From the NCBI GenBank assembly GCA_021825585.1, contig JAKAGT010000003.1, forward strand, positions 210,184 through 274,183: a DNA stretch of 64,000 bases. The letters run 5' to 3'. The notes below the pieces were generated by a model. That model ran no database searches, was not told where the DNA came from, and saw nothing but the letters and a program-made list of their open reading frames with translations. The translations under genes and the position numbers were made by a program. This DNA is from Bacteroidota bacterium (GTDB lineage Bacteria; Bacteroidota; Ignavibacteria; Kryptoniales; JAKASW01). Below, one piece after another: positions 44,607-53,930 of the stretch; the stretch's first letter is position 1, and each line of letters opens with the position of its first letter.

Positions 44607-45929
44607 GTGAACAGAAAACTTTTGTTTGCTACGGTTGTATCTGCGCTAGGCAGTTTACTTTTCGGGTTCGATACTGCCGTCATCTCCGGTACTACAAAGT
44701 TCATTTCACAATATTTCAGCCTGAGCGACACCACGCTCGGGATTACGGTTTCGATGGCGCTCTGGGGAACGGTCCTCGGCTCGATCGTCGTCGGCAAACC
44801 GGGTGACTTGTTCGGCAGACGAGCCATGCTCTTTGTGACCGCGGCGATCTACCTCGTTTCGGCGGTCGGCTGTGCCGTGGCGAGTGGGTGGTACACGCTG
44901 CTCATCTTCAGATTCCTTGGCGGGATAGCAATCGGAGCCGCGTCAGTGATGGCGCCGATGTATATCGCGGAGATCTCGCCTGCGAGATTGCGGGGCAGAC
45001 TGGTTGCGGTATCACAATTCAACATCGTGATAGGGATTCTAATGGCATTCTTCTCGAACTATCTGCTTGTCGGAGTGGGGCCGGATAACTGGCGATGGAT
45101 GTTCGGAGTAGTAGCAATCCCATCCGCTCTTTTCTTTGTTTTATTGTTTATCGTGCCCGAAAGTCCCCGTTGGCTCGTGAAGATGGGGAGGCCGGAGGAG
45201 GCGAGAGGTGTCCTGGAGGGTGTCGGGGCAGAAAATATCGAATCGGAATTGGAAGACATCATGCGCTCATTGAAAGAAGAACATGGCACAACACGGTTAA
45301 TGCAGAGGAAATACGCATTCGTGATCATGTTAGCGACCATGTTTGCCTTCTTCGCTCAGATGTCGGGCATAAACGTGATTATGTACTATGCTCCGATGAT
45401 TTTTGAAAAGGCGGGAGCAAGCACAAGCTCAGCGATGCTTCAGGCAATTGCCGTCGGCGTTACCAACCTGATATTCACCGTCCTCGCAATGTTTCTCATA
45501 GACAAACTTGGGCGCAGACCGCTTCTGATGATCGGAGCGGTGGGGATGTTCATATCGCTTGCCGGCGCTGCCCTGCATTATTATGACGGGAATCTGGTCA
45601 GCGACACGGCGATGGTTGTCTCGGTCCTCGGTTTCGTAGCGTTCTTCGCTTTTTCACAGGGAGCCGTCATTTGGGTGTTCCTGTCGGAAATTTTCCCGAA
45701 CAGGATCAGGTCGAAAGGACAGGCGCTCGGTTCATTTGTTGACTGGATAGTGAACGCCGTAATAGGCCTCCTGTTTCCGCTGGCGCTCACAAACTTCGGC
45801 GGCGGAGATGTGTTCATGTTTTTTGCGGTCTTAATGATACCGTTCTTCTTCTTCGTGTTGAAGGTCATGCCGGAGACGAAAGGGAAATCGCTGGAAGAAC
45901 TGGAGAAACTTGTCGTGTTTGAAAAATAA
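44607..45929 (+). CDS. MFS sugar porter (XylE/GalP/GLUT-like)
   Basis: A 440-residue inner-membrane transporter with twelve hydrophobic segments and the sugar-porter signatures: GFDTAVISGT in the first helix, GDLFGRRAMLF, FRFLGGIAIGAASVMAPMYIAEISPARLRGRLV, PESPRWLVKMGR, IDKLGRRPLLMIG and the end PETKGKSLEELEKL. The family moves hexoses and pentoses, usually with protons. GTG 44607 follows CAGGAGTAACC. It follows the GH3 gene by 55 bases and would import the monosaccharide released in the periplasm. Confidence 0.95.
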   Translation: MNRKLLFATVVSALGSLLFGFDTAVISGTTKFISQYFSLSDTTLGITVSMALWGTVLGSIVVGKPGDLFGRRAMLFVTAAIYLVSAVGCAVASGWYTLLIFRFLGGIAIGAASVMAPMYIAEISPARLRGRLVAVSQFNIVIGILMAFFSNYLLVGVGPDNWRWMFGVVAIPSALFFVLLFIVPESPRWLVKMGRPEEARGVLEGVGAENIESELEDIMRSLKEEHGTTRLMQRKYAFVIMLATMFAFFAQMSGINVIMYYAPMIFEKAGASTSSAMLQAIAVGVTNLIFTVLAMFLIDKLGRRPLLMIGAVGMFISLAGAALHYYDGNLVSDTAMVVSVLGFVAFFAFSQGAVIWVFLSEIFPNRIRSKGQALGSFVDWIVNAVIGLLFPLALTNFGGGDVFMFFAVLMIPFFFFVLKVMPETKGKSLEELEKLVVFEK

Positions 45930-46041
45930 TGAAGATAATATGTCCCCCCGCTCTTGATCTATTTTTTGCCGGTGATCGTCGGGATTGCCAAAGAGAAGAG
46001 TGTCTGGAAATATCCTTAAATAGTCCTCACGAAAAATGAAT

Positions 46042-46147
46042 ATTACACAGGGAGTCACAGAGGAAAAAGGAGTTACACTGAGAAAAACAGACTATTTGTT
46101 ATCTCTGTGTCGCTCTGTCATTTCTCCGTGTATCTCTGTGAAATGTT
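46042..46147. repeat. Long imperfect inverted repeat of CACAGAG-type units
   Basis: The left half (ATTACACAGGGAGTCACAGAG...) and the reverse complement of the right half (TTTCACAGAGATACACGGAG...) match over about 45 bases with scattered mismatches, and each half is itself built of degenerate CACAGAG-like units about 11 bases apart. It fills the gap between the MFS and alpha/beta hydrolase genes. Similar structures occur at 61385 and 61801. Confidence 0.6.
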
Positions 46148-46187
46148 TTTCAGTTGAACTAAATAGAATTCTATGACTGGAGGTCAC

Positions 46188-47105
46188 ATGCGTCCGAATA
46201 ACCTATTCCGAATTCTGTCCGTTGCGTTGATGGTTTTGTTTCTTGGGAGCGCAAATCTCTGCGCCCAGGTGAAAGTGCTCCTTGTTAATCCGGGAAAAAC
46301 CGATCCTGCCATTGAGACCGTGCACGGTCCAAATATCGCCCTGTATGATCCGAGTGTCCCATCGCGCCACCGGCTGTATTTCTTCATTACTGGTACCGGA
46401 GGAAGCGCTGTCGGCAGTGAGAGGATGGACAGCATCTTCGCGACGTGGGGCTATCACGCGATCAGCATCGACTACGAGGACAATGTTATTGCGGTCGCCT
46501 GCGCTCACAGTCTTGACAGCACGAGTTTCGGCCGATATCGCGACGCGATCGTGACCGGCGCACCGGTCAGCAACAAAATCAAGGTGGACACCGCCAACTC
46601 CATATTGAATCGTTTTCAGAAACTCCTTGTGTATCTCGTGAAGAACGATCCCGACGGCGGGTGGGGCCAGTTCGTGAAAAACGGACAACCGGTATGGAGC
46701 CGCATCATAGTTGCAGGACACTCACAGGGAACCGGACACGCTGCATACATCGGCAAGATGTTCAGGGTAGACAGGGTATTCATGTTCTCGGGCCCGCAGG
46801 ATTACATGGACAACCTTCACAGGCCTGCACCATGGCAGGGCGACAAGAGCGCCACGCCTCCTTCCCGATTCTTCGCGTTTCTGGCCATGAAAGATCCGTT
46901 CAACGTGCATCACCAGATTGCAAATTGTATGATGCTCATGGACTTGTCGAAGCCGGATACGCTGATCGTCAAGCCGGGTGAGACCATACACGGGGACTAC
47001 CAAATCCTGATCAACAATATTCCAACTAAATGGCCTCACGCTTCCACGCTGTTTCCCGAGTTCGAGAATGTGTGGAAGTACATGCTTACAGCGCCGGTTA
47101 AATAG
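46188..47105 (+). CDS. Secreted alpha/beta hydrolase
   Basis: A 305-residue protein with a signal peptide (VALMVLFLGSANLCAQ) and an alpha/beta-hydrolase core: HRLYFFITGTGG (strand and oxyanion region), IIVAGHSQGTGHAAYIGK with GHSQG as the nucleophile elbow (Ser of about residue 180), SGPQDYMD and a late conserved His region (ETIHGDY, WPHAST). It resembles BPSS1187-like or esterase-type enzymes. ATG 46188 has GGAGGT five bases upstream; the frame opens at 46173. It may remove ester groups such as acetyl from the glycan; the substrate is inferred. Confidence 0.78.
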   Translation: MRPNNLFRILSVALMVLFLGSANLCAQVKVLLVNPGKTDPAIETVHGPNIALYDPSVPSRHRLYFFITGTGGSAVGSERMDSIFATWGYHAISIDYEDNVIAVACAHSLDSTSFGRYRDAIVTGAPVSNKIKVDTANSILNRFQKLLVYLVKNDPDGGWGQFVKNGQPVWSRIIVAGHSQGTGHAAYIGKMFRVDRVFMFSGPQDYMDNLHRPAPWQGDKSATPPSRFFAFLAMKDPFNVHHQIANCMMLMDLSKPDTLIVKPGETIHGDYQILINNIPTKWPHASTLFPEFENVWKYMLTAPVK

Positions 47106-47139
47106 ACGTTTGCACGCAAACATAATTAAAAGGAATGGC

Positions 47140-49926
47140 ATGTCCTGCTTTTCGAGAATGACAAAGTTGGGTTCCAGCGCTCTTCTTCTCCTGTTGGAGT
47201 CTGTGTCCTTTGCCTCACTACTTGCCGGAAGCAGCCTAGCAGCACAGGCGAACGAGCAGCAGCACCGCAGGTTCACATTATCGAACGGGGTTATCACGGT
47301 CACTGTAGGCATCGATTCAGGGAGGATCGCCAACGAGAAACTCTCTTTGAGCAGGACTTGGGCGCGAGAATTTAGCGGAAATGCGGTCGGCTTCGAGACT
47401 GACGGTAATTATGGAATAGACGCCTTCTGGACTGGCTGGAGCGCACCCGGAAAGGTGAACAACGCGGACAACGCTGTAACATTTTCGAAGAGTGATTTCC
47501 AATTTGTCGAAGGCGAAGTGAAGAATAGACCTCACGGTGGAAAACAACTCGATCTGTATTTCAAAGGAATCGATTTGCCGTTCCAGCTTGAGGTGAGTTA
47601 CAGGGTGGATTCTGCGGCATTCTACGTTCACAGAAGGATCTCGATCAGAGATACCGTCACCGGACTCAATTACCTGAGAAGGATTTGGGCCTTAAATGCT
47701 GCTTTGAAGGGGCAATACAACGTGGTGAAGGATGGAGGATTCGGTCAGCCTGTCGCGCTTGTCGACGGACAGGGCGGCAGCAGCTTCTGGGGACTGGAAT
47801 ACCCTGCCAGCGAGAACAAGGTTTATGTTCACAAAGACAGAGTCCGCATTAAATGCGGCGAGGAGTTCGGGAAAAGGATCAGGCGAGCATGGACGAGGAG
47901 CCACTGGGCAGTCGAAGGTCTTGCGCCCAACAAGTATGTAAAACTCTGGTTCATGAAGTATGTGAAGAGAATCCGCGTGGCGCCTGCAAAGCCATATACT
48001 CTGTACAACTCCTGGTACGACCTGCGTTCACCGCGGTATCCCGGTATCACTCCCGACCACGTTATGAACCAGACCAACATCATGAGAATAATCCGTCTGT
48101 TGCGTCTGAATATGATCGAGAAGCATGGGATCAGGTTGAACGCTTTTGTTCTTGATGACGGTTGGGATAAGTACCAAAGCGACTGGAAGCTGAGGGCAAG
48201 CACATTTCCCAACGGTCTCAAGCCGATAGTCGACGATCTGAAGAAGACCAACACAACCCTCGGACTCTGGCTGGGTCCGGTCGGCGGTTATTCATTCAGA
48301 AACCTGAGGGTTGACTGGATGGAGGCACACGGCTTCGAGACGGTCGGCGATGAACTCTGTCTCGGCGGGAAAAACTACAGCCAGCTGTTCAAGCGAAGAG
48401 TCGTGGACTTTGCGAAGGACGACGGCGTAGGGTACTACAAATGGGACGGTATCCAATTTTCCTGCAGCCAGCCAAATCATGGTCACCCCGTAGGAATTTA
48501 CTCCAGGGACGCAATCCTGGACACTCTGATAAACATTTGCAGAGCAGTCCGGGAAGCTAATCCGAACGCGTATCTGAACATAACGTCAGGCACATGGCTC
48601 AGCCCGTGGTGGGTCAAGTACGCGAATCAGATCTGGATGCAGGGAGGAGACTACGGCTATGCGGATGTCCCGTCGATCAGTCCGCGCGACGCCGCGATGA
48701 CATACCGGGATCTTGTGTTATATGATGATTTCAAGACCTACGACCTGTGGTTTCCGATAGCTAACCTGATGACGCACGGAATCATAAAAGGGACTCTGGA
48801 GCAGCTGGGAGGTGCTAACGAACCGCTGGATCGTTTCACTAACGAAGCCGTTCTTTATTTCGCACGGGGAATATCTATGTGGGAACTCTACGTTTCTCCG
48901 GACATTCTGACAAACGGCGAGTGGAATGCAATATCAAAGGCGATCCTCTGGGCGAAGAACCGGTTCCCGATTCTGTCAAACACGGAGATGATTGGCGGGA
49001 ATCCCGGCAAGAGAGAAGCGTACGGTTATGTCCATTTCAAAGCGAGTGAAGGAATAGTTGCCGCGAGGAATCCGTGGATAAAGCCATCGGTACTGAAAGT
49101 TGATTTGTCGCCGAGTCTTGGCTTCTCCTCCTCTGCTAAATCGCTGGTCGTCGAACGGGTTTATCCCGATCGCCGGATCTCGCCGAAGCTATATTCGGCG
49201 GGGGAGAGTTTCAGGATTCCTTTGGAAGGATACGAGACTGCGATCTACGAGATATTTCCGTTGGACAGTGCACACGAGCCATTGATTACAGATGCGTGCT
49301 TTGAGAGGACGAGCCAGGATAATAATAAATATTCAGTTGACCTGTACGATGCAGGCAAAGACGTGAAGCTGCTGAATCCCGGTAGTGTCGAGCCGGTGTG
49401 GAATACCGCCGCATTGAACAGAGTGCTCTCCAGACTGAAGACCTCAGTCAAGCCGGTATCAATCACCGAGAAAGTCAAAGCAACCGAAGGTGCCGAGGCG
49501 CGATTTGAATTCGGTCTGAGGATTGACAAGTCGGTAAGGAAGTCCAGCCTCAACCTCCTTCTGGAGCCGTCAAAAGAATCGGCGAAGGCACCGCTTCCCG
49601 TTGTCACAATAGAAATTGGCGGTGTATCGCATACAGTGGTTCCACTGAAATCGGGTTCGAAATCAAAATGGTATTCTGTCGGCATTGAAACCGGAAATCA
49701 TGCGGTCAGTATCAGCTTCAAGAACGCCACCGGTGGTTCACAATGGAGAGGCAATGCGTCTGTTTGGATATCATGCAAACAAATGCAACCATACACTGAA
49801 ATAACTTTTAAACTGAAGCATTCTTCAAAGGAAGCTCCAATGCCTCCGAGGGTGCTGCATTCCAACGAGACGGAAACGAATGTCAAGATACTTGAGCGGA
49901 ATGTCGTCTTGAATTCAGGGGATTGA
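47140..49926 (+). CDS. Secreted clan GH-D-like enzyme (GH36/GH27-type barrel)
   Basis: A 928-residue secreted protein: signal peptide (LLLLESVSFASLLAGSSLAAQ), beta-sandwich (about 40-300), TIM barrel (about 300-600), then beta domains. Barrel motifs resemble alpha-galactosidase/alpha-N-acetylgalactosaminidase enzymes: LNAFVLDDGWDKYQSDW, TTLGLWLGPVGGY, VGYYKWDGIQFSC with D436 (nucleophile position, K-x-D), and IWMQGGDYGYAD with D504 (acid/base position). The C-terminal part (about 760-928) adds an NPCBM-like or other beta-sandwich. ATG 47140 follows AAAAGGA; the frame opens at 47068 inside the previous gene. It would remove alpha-linked Gal or GalNAc; the sugar is inferred. Confidence 0.75.
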   Translation: MSCFSRMTKLGSSALLLLLESVSFASLLAGSSLAAQANEQQHRRFTLSNGVITVTVGIDSGRIANEKLSLSRTWAREFSGNAVGFETDGNYGIDAFWTGWSAPGKVNNADNAVTFSKSDFQFVEGEVKNRPHGGKQLDLYFKGIDLPFQLEVSYRVDSAAFYVHRRISIRDTVTGLNYLRRIWALNAALKGQYNVVKDGGFGQPVALVDGQGGSSFWGLEYPASENKVYVHKDRVRIKCGEEFGKRIRRAWTRSHWAVEGLAPNKYVKLWFMKYVKRIRVAPAKPYTLYNSWYDLRSPRYPGITPDHVMNQTNIMRIIRLLRLNMIEKHGIRLNAFVLDDGWDKYQSDWKLRASTFPNGLKPIVDDLKKTNTTLGLWLGPVGGYSFRNLRVDWMEAHGFETVGDELCLGGKNYSQLFKRRVVDFAKDDGVGYYKWDGIQFSCSQPNHGHPVGIYSRDAILDTLINICRAVREANPNAYLNITSGTWLSPWWVKYANQIWMQGGDYGYADVPSISPRDAAMTYRDLVLYDDFKTYDLWFPIANLMTHGIIKGTLEQLGGANEPLDRFTNEAVLYFARGISMWELYVSPDILTNGEWNAISKAILWAKNRFPILSNTEMIGGNPGKREAYGYVHFKASEGIVAARNPWIKPSVLKVDLSPSLGFSSSAKSLVVERVYPDRRISPKLYSAGESFRIPLEGYETAIYEIFPLDSAHEPLITDACFERTSQDNNKYSVDLYDAGKDVKLLNPGSVEPVWNTAALNRVLSRLKTSVKPVSITEKVKATEGAEARFEFGLRIDKSVRKSSLNLLLEPSKESAKAPLPVVTIEIGGVSHTVVPLKSGSKSKWYSVGIETGNHAVSISFKNATGGSQWRGNASVWISCKQMQPYTEITFKLKHSSKEAPMPPRVLHSNETETNVKILERNVVLNSGD

Positions 49927-49998
49927 TTCTTTACATGGTTTGGTCGTGTCCCAGGAATACAGACAAACCACCATTGGAAATGGCAAAAGGACCGTTTA

Positions 49999-51711
49999 AT
50001 GAAAAAAACTTTGGCGTTGTTAACTGATTTGGCTTTTCTCATTGCATTGATCTCTGTATCGGGGTCGGCAGCTTTTTTGGCTAAACCTGCTCCTCCCCCG
50101 CCTCAAGGGATGGTGAATCTCGTACAAGGTAGGGCTTACAGCGTAATGCCTCTTGTTTCCGTTAAGTACTCGTTTGCGTCATCTGAAGCTAAGTACCACC
50201 TCGCAGACGCGCTTACCGATGGGAAGATCGGTTCGTCGAACAGCTTCAAAGACGGTCAGTGGCAGGGCTATGATCACGGCGGTGCGCGTTCCGTAGTTAT
50301 CGACATGGGGCATGTGAATACTGTAAGGCAACTACAGGAAAGGTTCATTCAGGATCGCGGCGCCGGTGTGCACTTTCCAAGGGAAGTAACGTATGCCTTG
50401 TCTATGAACGGCAAGGACTGGGCTGTTGTGGGTACGGTAGGTTCTAAAATGCCGCTGACTTCACAGGCGGTTGCGACACAGACTTATGCCGTATCGGGCA
50501 TCGATTATCAGGCTAAGTATGTCAGGATGACTTTCACGGTTGATGATTGGGTTCTTGCCGATGAATTCCAGGTGTTCGGCAACCCAGGCATAGCGGCGGG
50601 CGCAACCGTACCGAAAACTACTTCGCCTGTAGCTTACCACGACGAGTACTTGCCACCCGGTTCTCCGAAAGTCGGAGGTATAAAGAACATGGTTCTCATT
50701 TACAACGGATATTACCCATCAAAACCTGCAGTAGGACAGAATACCGTCGATGAACTGACTCCTTATGTCGGTTACGAAACCAAGTCGGGTAGAATAAACG
50801 ACTTCATGTTCGACGGATTTCTTTTTCTACCGTTCGTTGCTGCGGGAGCTCCTTCAGGCGGAATGTATTACTGCAGCACCGCGCATCCGACGGTGATGTC
50901 AGATTGGGTGTATTACCTTGACAACACGTTCGGTACATCATACAATCTCGGAGCGCTGAACACCGCAACCGGCAACGTCAAGGAGATTCTCAATGATCCA
51001 TCTTATAAGGTGAAGGTGGAGATAGCCATTCCGTATCCATCTACCACTGCTACCAACTTCGGTGATGTGAACGTCGACGGAATATCTGAAAACCTTTCTC
51101 TTCTCTCGGACAGGGAGAACGTTATCAAATGGTATGTCGACCAGGTGATGAAGAGGTGGAAAGCTGCAGACTACGCGAACCTGCAATTGGTCGGCTTCTA
51201 TTGGTATGAAGAAGGGGCAGACTTCAGCGTCGACGACAGCGAAGCATCGATGTTGTCGTATGCCGGCAAATACGTCAGGAGCCTGGGTAAAGTCCTGACT
51301 TGGATTCCTTATTACCAGGCTTCGGGATTTGCAGAATGGGATTCTCTTGGGTTCGATGCGGCTATCATGCAGCCCAATTATGTGTTCGACAAGTTCCCCG
51401 AGAAAGAACTCGGCGAGGCTGCCGCCGCTTGCAAGAAACTCGGCATGGGCGTAGAGCTTGAGATACACTGGGATGCGACTAAGGATTCAGAATATAGAGC
51501 GAAGTACTATGCATATCTGACTTACGGCGTGACCAGGAATTACATGAAGGGAGCCGTACACGCGTATTATCAGAATGGAGAACCTGGCACGTTCTATGAA
51601 AGCTGCGAAAGCAAAGATCCGGCTATACGTGCCATATATGACCAGACGTACAGGTTCATCAAGGGAACGTACACGCCTTATGTCTCCAAAAAGGACATAG
51701 AAAAACAGTGA
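49999..51711 (+). CDS. DUF4855 protein with discoidin-like N-terminus, no sorting tail (copy E)
   Basis: A 570-residue paralogue without a T9SS tail: signal peptide region, PPPPQGMVNLVQGRAYSV, F5/8-type-C-like domain (GGARSVVIDMGHVNTVRQLQ...ADEFQVFG), DUF4855 (MVLIYNGYY, DFMFDGFLFLPF, VEIAIPYPST, LVGFYWYEEGADF with E405, VLTWIPYYQASGFAEWDSLG, GMGVELEIHWDAT with E486/E488). It ends RFIKGTYTPYVSKKDIEKQ and is followed 15 bases later by the GH20 gene, so the two are probably co-translated; this ties the DUF4855 activity to N-acetylhexosaminide breakdown. Confidence 0.88.
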   Translation: MKKTLALLTDLAFLIALISVSGSAAFLAKPAPPPPQGMVNLVQGRAYSVMPLVSVKYSFASSEAKYHLADALTDGKIGSSNSFKDGQWQGYDHGGARSVVIDMGHVNTVRQLQERFIQDRGAGVHFPREVTYALSMNGKDWAVVGTVGSKMPLTSQAVATQTYAVSGIDYQAKYVRMTFTVDDWVLADEFQVFGNPGIAAGATVPKTTSPVAYHDEYLPPGSPKVGGIKNMVLIYNGYYPSKPAVGQNTVDELTPYVGYETKSGRINDFMFDGFLFLPFVAAGAPSGGMYYCSTAHPTVMSDWVYYLDNTFGTSYNLGALNTATGNVKEILNDPSYKVKVEIAIPYPSTTATNFGDVNVDGISENLSLLSDRENVIKWYVDQVMKRWKAADYANLQLVGFYWYEEGADFSVDDSEASMLSYAGKYVRSLGKVLTWIPYYQASGFAEWDSLGFDAAIMQPNYVFDKFPEKELGEAAAACKKLGMGVELEIHWDATKDSEYRAKYYAYLTYGVTRNYMKGAVHAYYQNGEPGTFYESCESKDPAIRAIYDQTYRFIKGTYTPYVSKKDIEKQ

Positions 51712-51726
51712 AGAAAGAAAAATGAT

Positions 51727-53778
51727 ATGAGATATCTCTGGAGTTTCGCAAGCCTTCTTCTTGTAATGTCATCGCTGACGGTTCGTTCCTATGCAAAGGA
51801 GAACAAGATGGAGCTGAATCTTATGCCGTGGCCGGCGCACATCGAACTGACCGGCGGAACATTCAGGTTGAACCAGAGCTTTACGGTTGAAGTAACAGGG
51901 AACCCTGCCGACCGTCTGTACGGCGCTGCCAGCAGAATGTTAAGGAAGTTATCGGACAGAACGGGGCTATTCTTTTCGCAGGATTACTTATACCGTGACT
52001 CCCTCGTCAAGAATCCGTTTATGATTATTCATGCCGACCGTCCCGGCAAGCTGAAACTGTATGAGGATGAATCTTACAGACTGGAGATTACCCCGACACA
52101 TATTCTGTTGACTGCGAACACGGATATCGGAGCTTTAAGGGGAATGGAGACTTTTTTGCAGCTTCTGGAAGCCGACAGCTCAGGCTATTACTTACCGGCA
52201 GTGAATATCATGGATCACCCAAGGTTCCCCTGGAGGGGTTTGATGATCGACGCTTCCCGCCATTTCATGCCGGTGAATGTCATAGAGAGAAACATCCGCG
52301 GGATGGCCGCAGTCAAGCTGAATGTGCTTCACTGGCATTTGAGTGACGACCAGGGATTCAGGGCGGAATGCAAGACGTTTCCGAAACTTACCGGGATGGG
52401 ATCGGACGGATTATTTTACACGCAGGCACAAATTAAGGAAGTCATAAAATATGCCGCAGAAAGAGGGATTCGCGTAGTGCCGGAGTTCGATCTGCCGGCT
52501 CATTCAACATCATGGTTTGTCGGCTACCCGAAATATGCCAGCGCTCCGGGGCCATATTCGATAGAACGCAGATTTGGTATCTTCAACCCCGTTTTCAACC
52601 CGACCATCAATAAAACCTATGTGTTCCTCGGAAAATTCTTCAAGGAAATGTGCGCGCTCTTCCCGGACCATTACATACATATCGGCGGTGACGAGAACAA
52701 CGGAGTACAGTGGAACGCGAACCCGGAAATTCAGGCATTCATGAAAGCCCATAAGATCCCCGATGACCGCTCCCTCCAGCTCTACTTTGAGAATCGCCTG
52801 GTGCCTATTCTCACAAAGTATCACAAGAAGGCGATGGGCTGGGAAGAGATACTCAATCCGCGGCTGCCGAAGACTGCCATCATCCAGTCATGGCGCGGCA
52901 AAGAATCCGAAGTGAATGCCGTGTTGCAGGGATACAGGGTCATCCAGTCGAAAGGTTATTACCTTGACCATTACTTTCCGGCAAGCGTTTACTATTTGAA
53001 CGATCCCGTCCCGGACAGCAGCGGACTGACTGCCCAGCAGAAGAAACAGATAATCGGCGGCGAAGCGTGTATGTGGTCGGAATATGTCACTCCCGAGAAT
53101 GTTGATTCGAGAATTTGGCCGAGGGCTGCCGCGGTTGCAGAAAGGTTGTGGTCGCCGAGGGACATCAGGAATGTAAGCGACATGTACAGACGTCTTGATG
53201 CGGTCTCCCTTGAGCTTGACGGTCTGAGCCTTACGCAGCTTAAGAATCAGGGGATGATGATACGGAGGCTGGCCGGCGGTTACGATGTGAAGCCGTTGAC
53301 CAATTTTATAAACGTGGTGGAGCCGATTGAAGTCTATAGCCGGGCGAGGACGGGAAAGTACACCTCCTATTCTCCATTGACGAGAGTCGTGGATGCTTCC
53401 GTGCCGGATCCCGAAGTTGCAAGGAATTTCTCTTATATGGTTGACGGCCTGGTAGCCGGGAACCAGCCGGATGAAGACGCTTTCGCTATCATGGAACGCG
53501 AGCTCAGTATGTGGAAAAAGAACGATGCCTCGCTCGAGCCGTTGATCAGCAAGTCCCCTATCCTGAAAGAAATTCAGCCGCTCTCGGTTGAGCTGTCTGC
53601 GATAGCCTCAATCGGATTGAAAGCGTTGAGCGACATCAGGCAGAATGCAAAAGCCGAATCGGGTTGGGTAAATGCGAGCCTTTCGGAAATTGAGAAGGCG
53701 GCGGCGCCTGCCGGCGAGGTTAAACTGATGGTTGTTGCACCGATAGAGAAGCTGGTTAAGTACGCGGGCGGAAGATGA
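51727..53778 (+). CDS. GH20 beta-N-acetylhexosaminidase
   Basis: A 683-residue secreted enzyme. After the signal peptide comes the GH20b domain (LMPWPAHIELTGGTFRL), then the catalytic barrel from about 160: FPWRGLMIDASRHFMPVNVI, LNVLHWHLSDDQGFRAECK, IRVVPEFDLPAHSTSW, YIHIGGDENNGVQW with the catalytic pair D322-E323, and a C-terminal part including MGWEEIL, IIGGEACMWSEYV. The D-E pair and the WHLSDDQ strand are intact. It removes terminal beta-GlcNAc or GalNAc by substrate-assisted hydrolysis, outside the cytoplasm. ATG 51727 follows GAAGAAAGAAAAATGATATG; the ribosome site is weak, consistent with coupling to DUF4855 copy E. Confidence 0.94.
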   Translation: MRYLWSFASLLLVMSSLTVRSYAKENKMELNLMPWPAHIELTGGTFRLNQSFTVEVTGNPADRLYGAASRMLRKLSDRTGLFFSQDYLYRDSLVKNPFMIIHADRPGKLKLYEDESYRLEITPTHILLTANTDIGALRGMETFLQLLEADSSGYYLPAVNIMDHPRFPWRGLMIDASRHFMPVNVIERNIRGMAAVKLNVLHWHLSDDQGFRAECKTFPKLTGMGSDGLFYTQAQIKEVIKYAAERGIRVVPEFDLPAHSTSWFVGYPKYASAPGPYSIERRFGIFNPVFNPTINKTYVFLGKFFKEMCALFPDHYIHIGGDENNGVQWNANPEIQAFMKAHKIPDDRSLQLYFENRLVPILTKYHKKAMGWEEILNPRLPKTAIIQSWRGKESEVNAVLQGYRVIQSKGYYLDHYFPASVYYLNDPVPDSSGLTAQQKKQIIGGEACMWSEYVTPENVDSRIWPRAAAVAERLWSPRDIRNVSDMYRRLDAVSLELDGLSLTQLKNQGMMIRRLAGGYDVKPLTNFINVVEPIEVYSRARTGKYTSYSPLTRVVDASVPDPEVARNFSYMVDGLVAGNQPDEDAFAIMERELSMWKKNDASLEPLISKSPILKEIQPLSVELSAIASIGLKALSDIRQNAKAESGWVNASLSEIEKAAAPAGEVKLMVVAPIEKLVKYAGGR

Positions 53779-53930
53779 TCTTCGGGAGGACTCGCTTCAC
53801 GAAACTAAACGTCGAAGATGCCGGAGAAGACGGCTGGATGGCGTGGATGGGAAATGAGCCGTCTGTTGTTCCCGAAGACTGTGTTCATCTGATTTATTAA
53901 GAACATTTAAGAACCAACACTGGAAAAGAT

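Noticed and set aside
53779..53930. Small gene between GH20 and the kinase
   Set aside because: Only a short 150-base gap with no frame that has both a ribosome site and a plausible length.
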